From NCBI GenBank assembly GCA_003162635.1, contig PMNE01000060.1, forward strand, positions 82,720 through 115,714: a DNA stretch of 32,995 nt, in the 5' to 3' direction. Source of the DNA: Ignavibacteriota bacterium (GTDB taxonomy: Bacteria; Bacteroidota; Ignavibacteria; UBA10030; UBA6906). The position numbers were made by a program, and so were the translations under genes. Positions 31,234 to 32,995 of this stretch are shown piece after piece (the first letter of the stretch is position 1; every line of letters starts with the position of its first letter). The notes beneath the pieces were generated by a model that was not told where the DNA came from, did no database searches, and saw only the letters and a list, made by a program, of their open reading frames with translations.

Positions 31234-31263
31234 AATATAGGCGGAATTCTCACAAAAAAGCAA
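31234..31263 (-). promoter_or_regulatory. Promoter of the DHS-like gene
   Basis: On the minus strand TTGCTT (31263-31258) and TATATT (31239-31234) are 18 bases apart, with a leader of about 35 bases. Confidence 0.5.
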
Positions 31264-31344
31264 GCGAATTCTCTCCATTTTTGAAGATCTGAAAATGCTC
31301 CTCTTTGTCCTGTAGCACACTTCAAAAAGAGCTTGAAACACGGC

Positions 31345-31373
31345 TTGACAACGAGGTTCTTTGTCTGTATATT
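31345..31373 (+). promoter_or_regulatory. Strong sigma-70 promoter of the fur-feoAB operon
   Basis: TTGACA (31345-31350) and TATATT (31368-31373) are 17 bases apart, the same boxes as the pilT promoter. The start is expected near 31380. Confidence 0.8.
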
Positions 31374-31375
31374 TA

Positions 31376-31392
31376 TTTGGACTAATTCTAAA
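31376..31392 (+). promoter_or_regulatory. Possible Fur-type operator over the transcript start
   Basis: TTTGGACTAATTCTAAA is an inverted repeat (TTTGGA/TCTAAA, 5 of 6 pairs) in AT-rich DNA across the predicted start. Its place just after the -10 box would allow repression by the regulator encoded next to it. Confidence 0.4.
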
Positions 31393-31403
31393 GAAGGCAG
31401 AAG

Positions 31404-31847
31404 ATGGACGTTGAAGCGGCACACGAGACGTTGACCCGGTACTTGCGCTCGAAGGGGAAGCTCCGCGCGACTTCCGAGCGCTTTGCCGTTCTTGATGCGG
31501 TATTGCAGAGCCAAGGGCATTTCGATGCCGAGGCGCTGTACTACCGGATGATTACCAAGGGGATCAAGGTCTCGAAGGCGACCGTCTATAATACGCTTGA
31601 CCTCCTGCAAGATTGCGGTCTCGTGTCCAAATACCGGTTCGCTGAGAACACGTCGCGATACGAGAAGGCATTTGGCCGCCCCCGCCACCACCATCTCATC
31701 TGTCTGGAATGCGGCGACATCATCGAATTCGTCAGCGACCGTCTGGAGAAGATACAGGACGAAGTATGCAGTGAAAAGAACTTCTCCCCGCAAAGCTCCT
31801 CCCTGCAGGTCTTCGGCACCTGCTCGAAATGCAGCAAGAAACCATGA
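31404..31847 (+). CDS. Fur-family metal-dependent transcriptional regulator
   Basis: 147 residues. A winged-helix DNA-binding half (RATSERFAVLDAVL, then VSKATVYNTLDLL as recognition helix) and a dimer/metal half with RPRHHHLIC, CLECGDIIEF and a second Cys pair, CSKC, at the C-terminus (structural zinc). Fur, PerR and Zur all share this. The feoA and feoB genes downstream argue for iron sensing, but PerR is not excluded. It ends 7 bases before feoA. Confidence 0.92.
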   Translation: MDVEAAHETLTRYLRSKGKLRATSERFAVLDAVLQSQGHFDAEALYYRMITKGIKVSKATVYNTLDLLQDCGLVSKYRFAENTSRYEKAFGRPRHHHLICLECGDIIEFVSDRLEKIQDEVCSEKNFSPQSSSLQVFGTCSKCSKKP

Positions 31848-31854
31848 GAAATCA

Positions 31855-32094
31855 ATGAGTGCACGCTCAACGTTGACATTGGGTGACATCCCTATAGGCG
31901 CCTCCGTCCGGATCCGCCGGTTGAATTCGCGTCCCGACGTATCTACCCGCCTCCGCGAACTGGGTTTTTGCGAGAACGAGGTGGTCCGTTGTGTGACACA
32001 CGGCTACGGCAACATTATTTGTGAGATCCGAAATTCCCGCGTGGGGCTCGATACCGGTCTCGCCCGAGGGATCGTCGTCAGTTACCTTGAATGA
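31855..32094 (+). CDS. feoA: FeoA ferrous iron transport accessory protein
   Basis: 79 residues: TLGDIPIGASVRIRRL, LRELGFCENEVVRCVTHG and LDTGLARGIVV form the SH3-like FeoA fold. It binds FeoB in the cytoplasm and tunes Fe(II) uptake. The ATG was placed at 31855 since the fold starts at once; only a weak SD (GAGA) is seen, and coupling to the upstream fur-like gene (7-base gap) is likely. Confidence 0.93.
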   Translation: MSARSTLTLGDIPIGASVRIRRLNSRPDVSTRLRELGFCENEVVRCVTHGYGNIICEIRNSRVGLDTGLARGIVVSYLE

Positions 32095-32183
32095 ACCACA
32101 CGGGGCGAATCGGACGGTCTTTTCGGCGTCACGCATTACGGCAATGGAGGGGGTGGAGGGAAAGGCACGGGCATGGCAGGGAA

Positions 32184-32995
32184 ATGATGCCCACAATGAT
32201 TGCTGTTGCCGGAAACCCGAACTGCGGCAAGACAACACTGTTCAACAGTCTCACCGGCCTTCGCCAGAAGGTCGGTAACTACCCCGGCGTCACCGTGGAG
32301 CGGAAGGAAGGGCGCCTGCGCCTGGAGGACGGATCTGACGTCCCCATCCTCGACCTCCCCGGCACGTATAGTCTGAACCCCGGCTCCCCCGATGAGCAGT
32401 TGGCAACCGACATCATCCTCGGCAATGCCGCCCATACCCCGCGCCCGAACCTGGTCCTCTGCGTCGTTGACGCCAGCCATCTGGAACGGAACCTGTACCT
32501 CGTCAGCCAGATCATCGACGCCGACATTCCGGTCGTCGTTGCGCTCAACATGGTCGACCTGGCCGAACGGTCGGGGATGTCGATCGACATTCCGTCGTTG
32601 TCCCGCAGCCTGGGCGTGCCGGTCATCCCGACGGTTGCCAGCAAGGGGATCGGAATCAGCGAACTGCGGCATGCGCTCTATGCAGGAGGGATCTCGCGTG
32701 ACCGGCGGCAGGCCTGGCGGCGTCTGTGGGAACTCCCCGAGCCCGTGGAGCGTGAAACCGAGGAGCTTGCTCGCATCCTCCATCATGCAAACGGACCATC
32801 GCATCCCGCCGCCCTTCTTGAGGCCATGAACCTTCTTGCGGCCGACACTGCGAAGGTCGACATGATGGAACGCTACGGCCCGGACGTCCTGGCGCACGTG
32901 CGCGGAGCCCACGAGAAACTGGATTTCCTCGGGTTCAGCCGTCACTCCGTTTTCGTGGAGTCCCGATACGCCTGGATCCGTTCCATTTGTGCCGG
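32184..32995 (+). CDS. feoB: FeoB ferrous iron transporter, N-terminal part (cut by window edge)
   Basis: 270 codons are in view. It begins MMPTMIAVAGNPNCGKTTLFN, giving the G1 motif at once, then G3 DLPGTYSL, G4 NMVD, and the helical GDI-like region, ending just before the membrane core. FeoB is the GTPase-linked inner-membrane Fe(II) transporter. The first ATG (32184) and the next codon (ATG 32187) are both possible starts; AGGGAA lies close upstream. The gap to feoA is 89 bases with no other signal seen. Confidence 0.95.
   Translation, partial: MMPTMIAVAGNPNCGKTTLFNSLTGLRQKVGNYPGVTVERKEGRLRLEDGSDVPILDLPGTYSLNPGSPDEQLATDIILGNAAHTPRPNLVLCVVDASHLERNLYLVSQIIDADIPVVVALNMVDLAERSGMSIDIPSLSRSLGVPVIPTVASKGIGISELRHALYAGGISRDRRQAWRRLWELPEPVERETEELARILHHANGPSHPAALLEAMNLLAADTAKVDMMERYGPDVLAHVRGAHEKLDFLGFSRHSVFVESRYAWIRSICA

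Noticed and set aside
1-32995. CRISPR array, insertion sequence, integrase, att site, toxin-antitoxin pair or replication origin
   Set aside because: No spaced short repeats, transposase or integrase motifs, or origin-like box clusters were found on either strand.

Overview
The window is ordinary-looking chromosomal DNA, gene-dense and moderately GC-rich, with no insertion sequence, phage or CRISPR array. It probably comes from a member of the Bacteroidota/Chlorobi/Ignavibacteria group. This rests on a small Hc1-type histone-like protein, a bacterial deoxyhypusine-synthase-like gene, a TPR protein with an N-terminal multi-pass membrane region, and the general gene style. The vegetative promoters look like TTGnnn-17-TATATT, not the -33/-7 type of classical Bacteroidetes, and most genes carry recognisable Shine-Dalgarno (SD) sequences. 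That favours a Chlorobi/Ignavibacteria-like lineage. This is inference; no 16S gene is present.

Layout. (1) 1-6778, minus strand: a probable operon of an oxidoreductase, a CCA-adding enzyme, and a MacAB-TolC-like export set (outer membrane factor, adaptor, ATPase, permease cut by the left edge). (2) 6904-8869, plus strand: an RlmI-like rRNA methyltransferase and a small outer membrane protein. (3) 9024-11810, minus: uvrA. (4) 11988-26112, minus: a type IV pilus-like locus about 14 kb long. Read in the direction of transcription it holds an orphan receiver, a PilB-like protein with a broken Walker A motif, three pilin-like proteins, PilC, an intact PilB, PilT, a PilM-PilN fusion, a PilO-PilP-like fusion, a short secretin and an Ig-domain lipoprotein, closed by a strong intrinsic terminator. 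(5) 26181-26254, minus: a tRNA with anticodon CAU. (6) 26426-27636, plus: a small secreted protein, a zinc-ribbon/Tudor-like protein and rpsU. (7) 27763-31191, minus: a TMTC-like TPR membrane protein, a histone-like protein and a deoxyhypusine-synthase-like protein. (8) 31404-32995, plus: a Fur-family regulator, feoA and the start of feoB.

The most unusual part is the pilus locus. Its three pilin-like proteins have a pilin-like hydrophobic N-terminus but no canonical prepilin cleavage site and no Glu5. The first two are a tandem duplication offset by exactly 600 bp. The lead pilin has a good sigma-54 promoter match with a paired upstream repeat. The adjacent PilB paralogue has lost the P-loop Lys and Ser/Thr and so is probably a pseudo-ATPase. 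An orphan receiver starts this gene group. Together these suggest a pilus variant with its own control module.

No stretch longer than about 300 bases lacks a gene. The larger gaps (18505-18756, 21970-22160, 23616-23873, 26789-27012, 31192-31403) hold the promoters, hairpins and operators listed. All calls come from reading the sequence; no database search was run.
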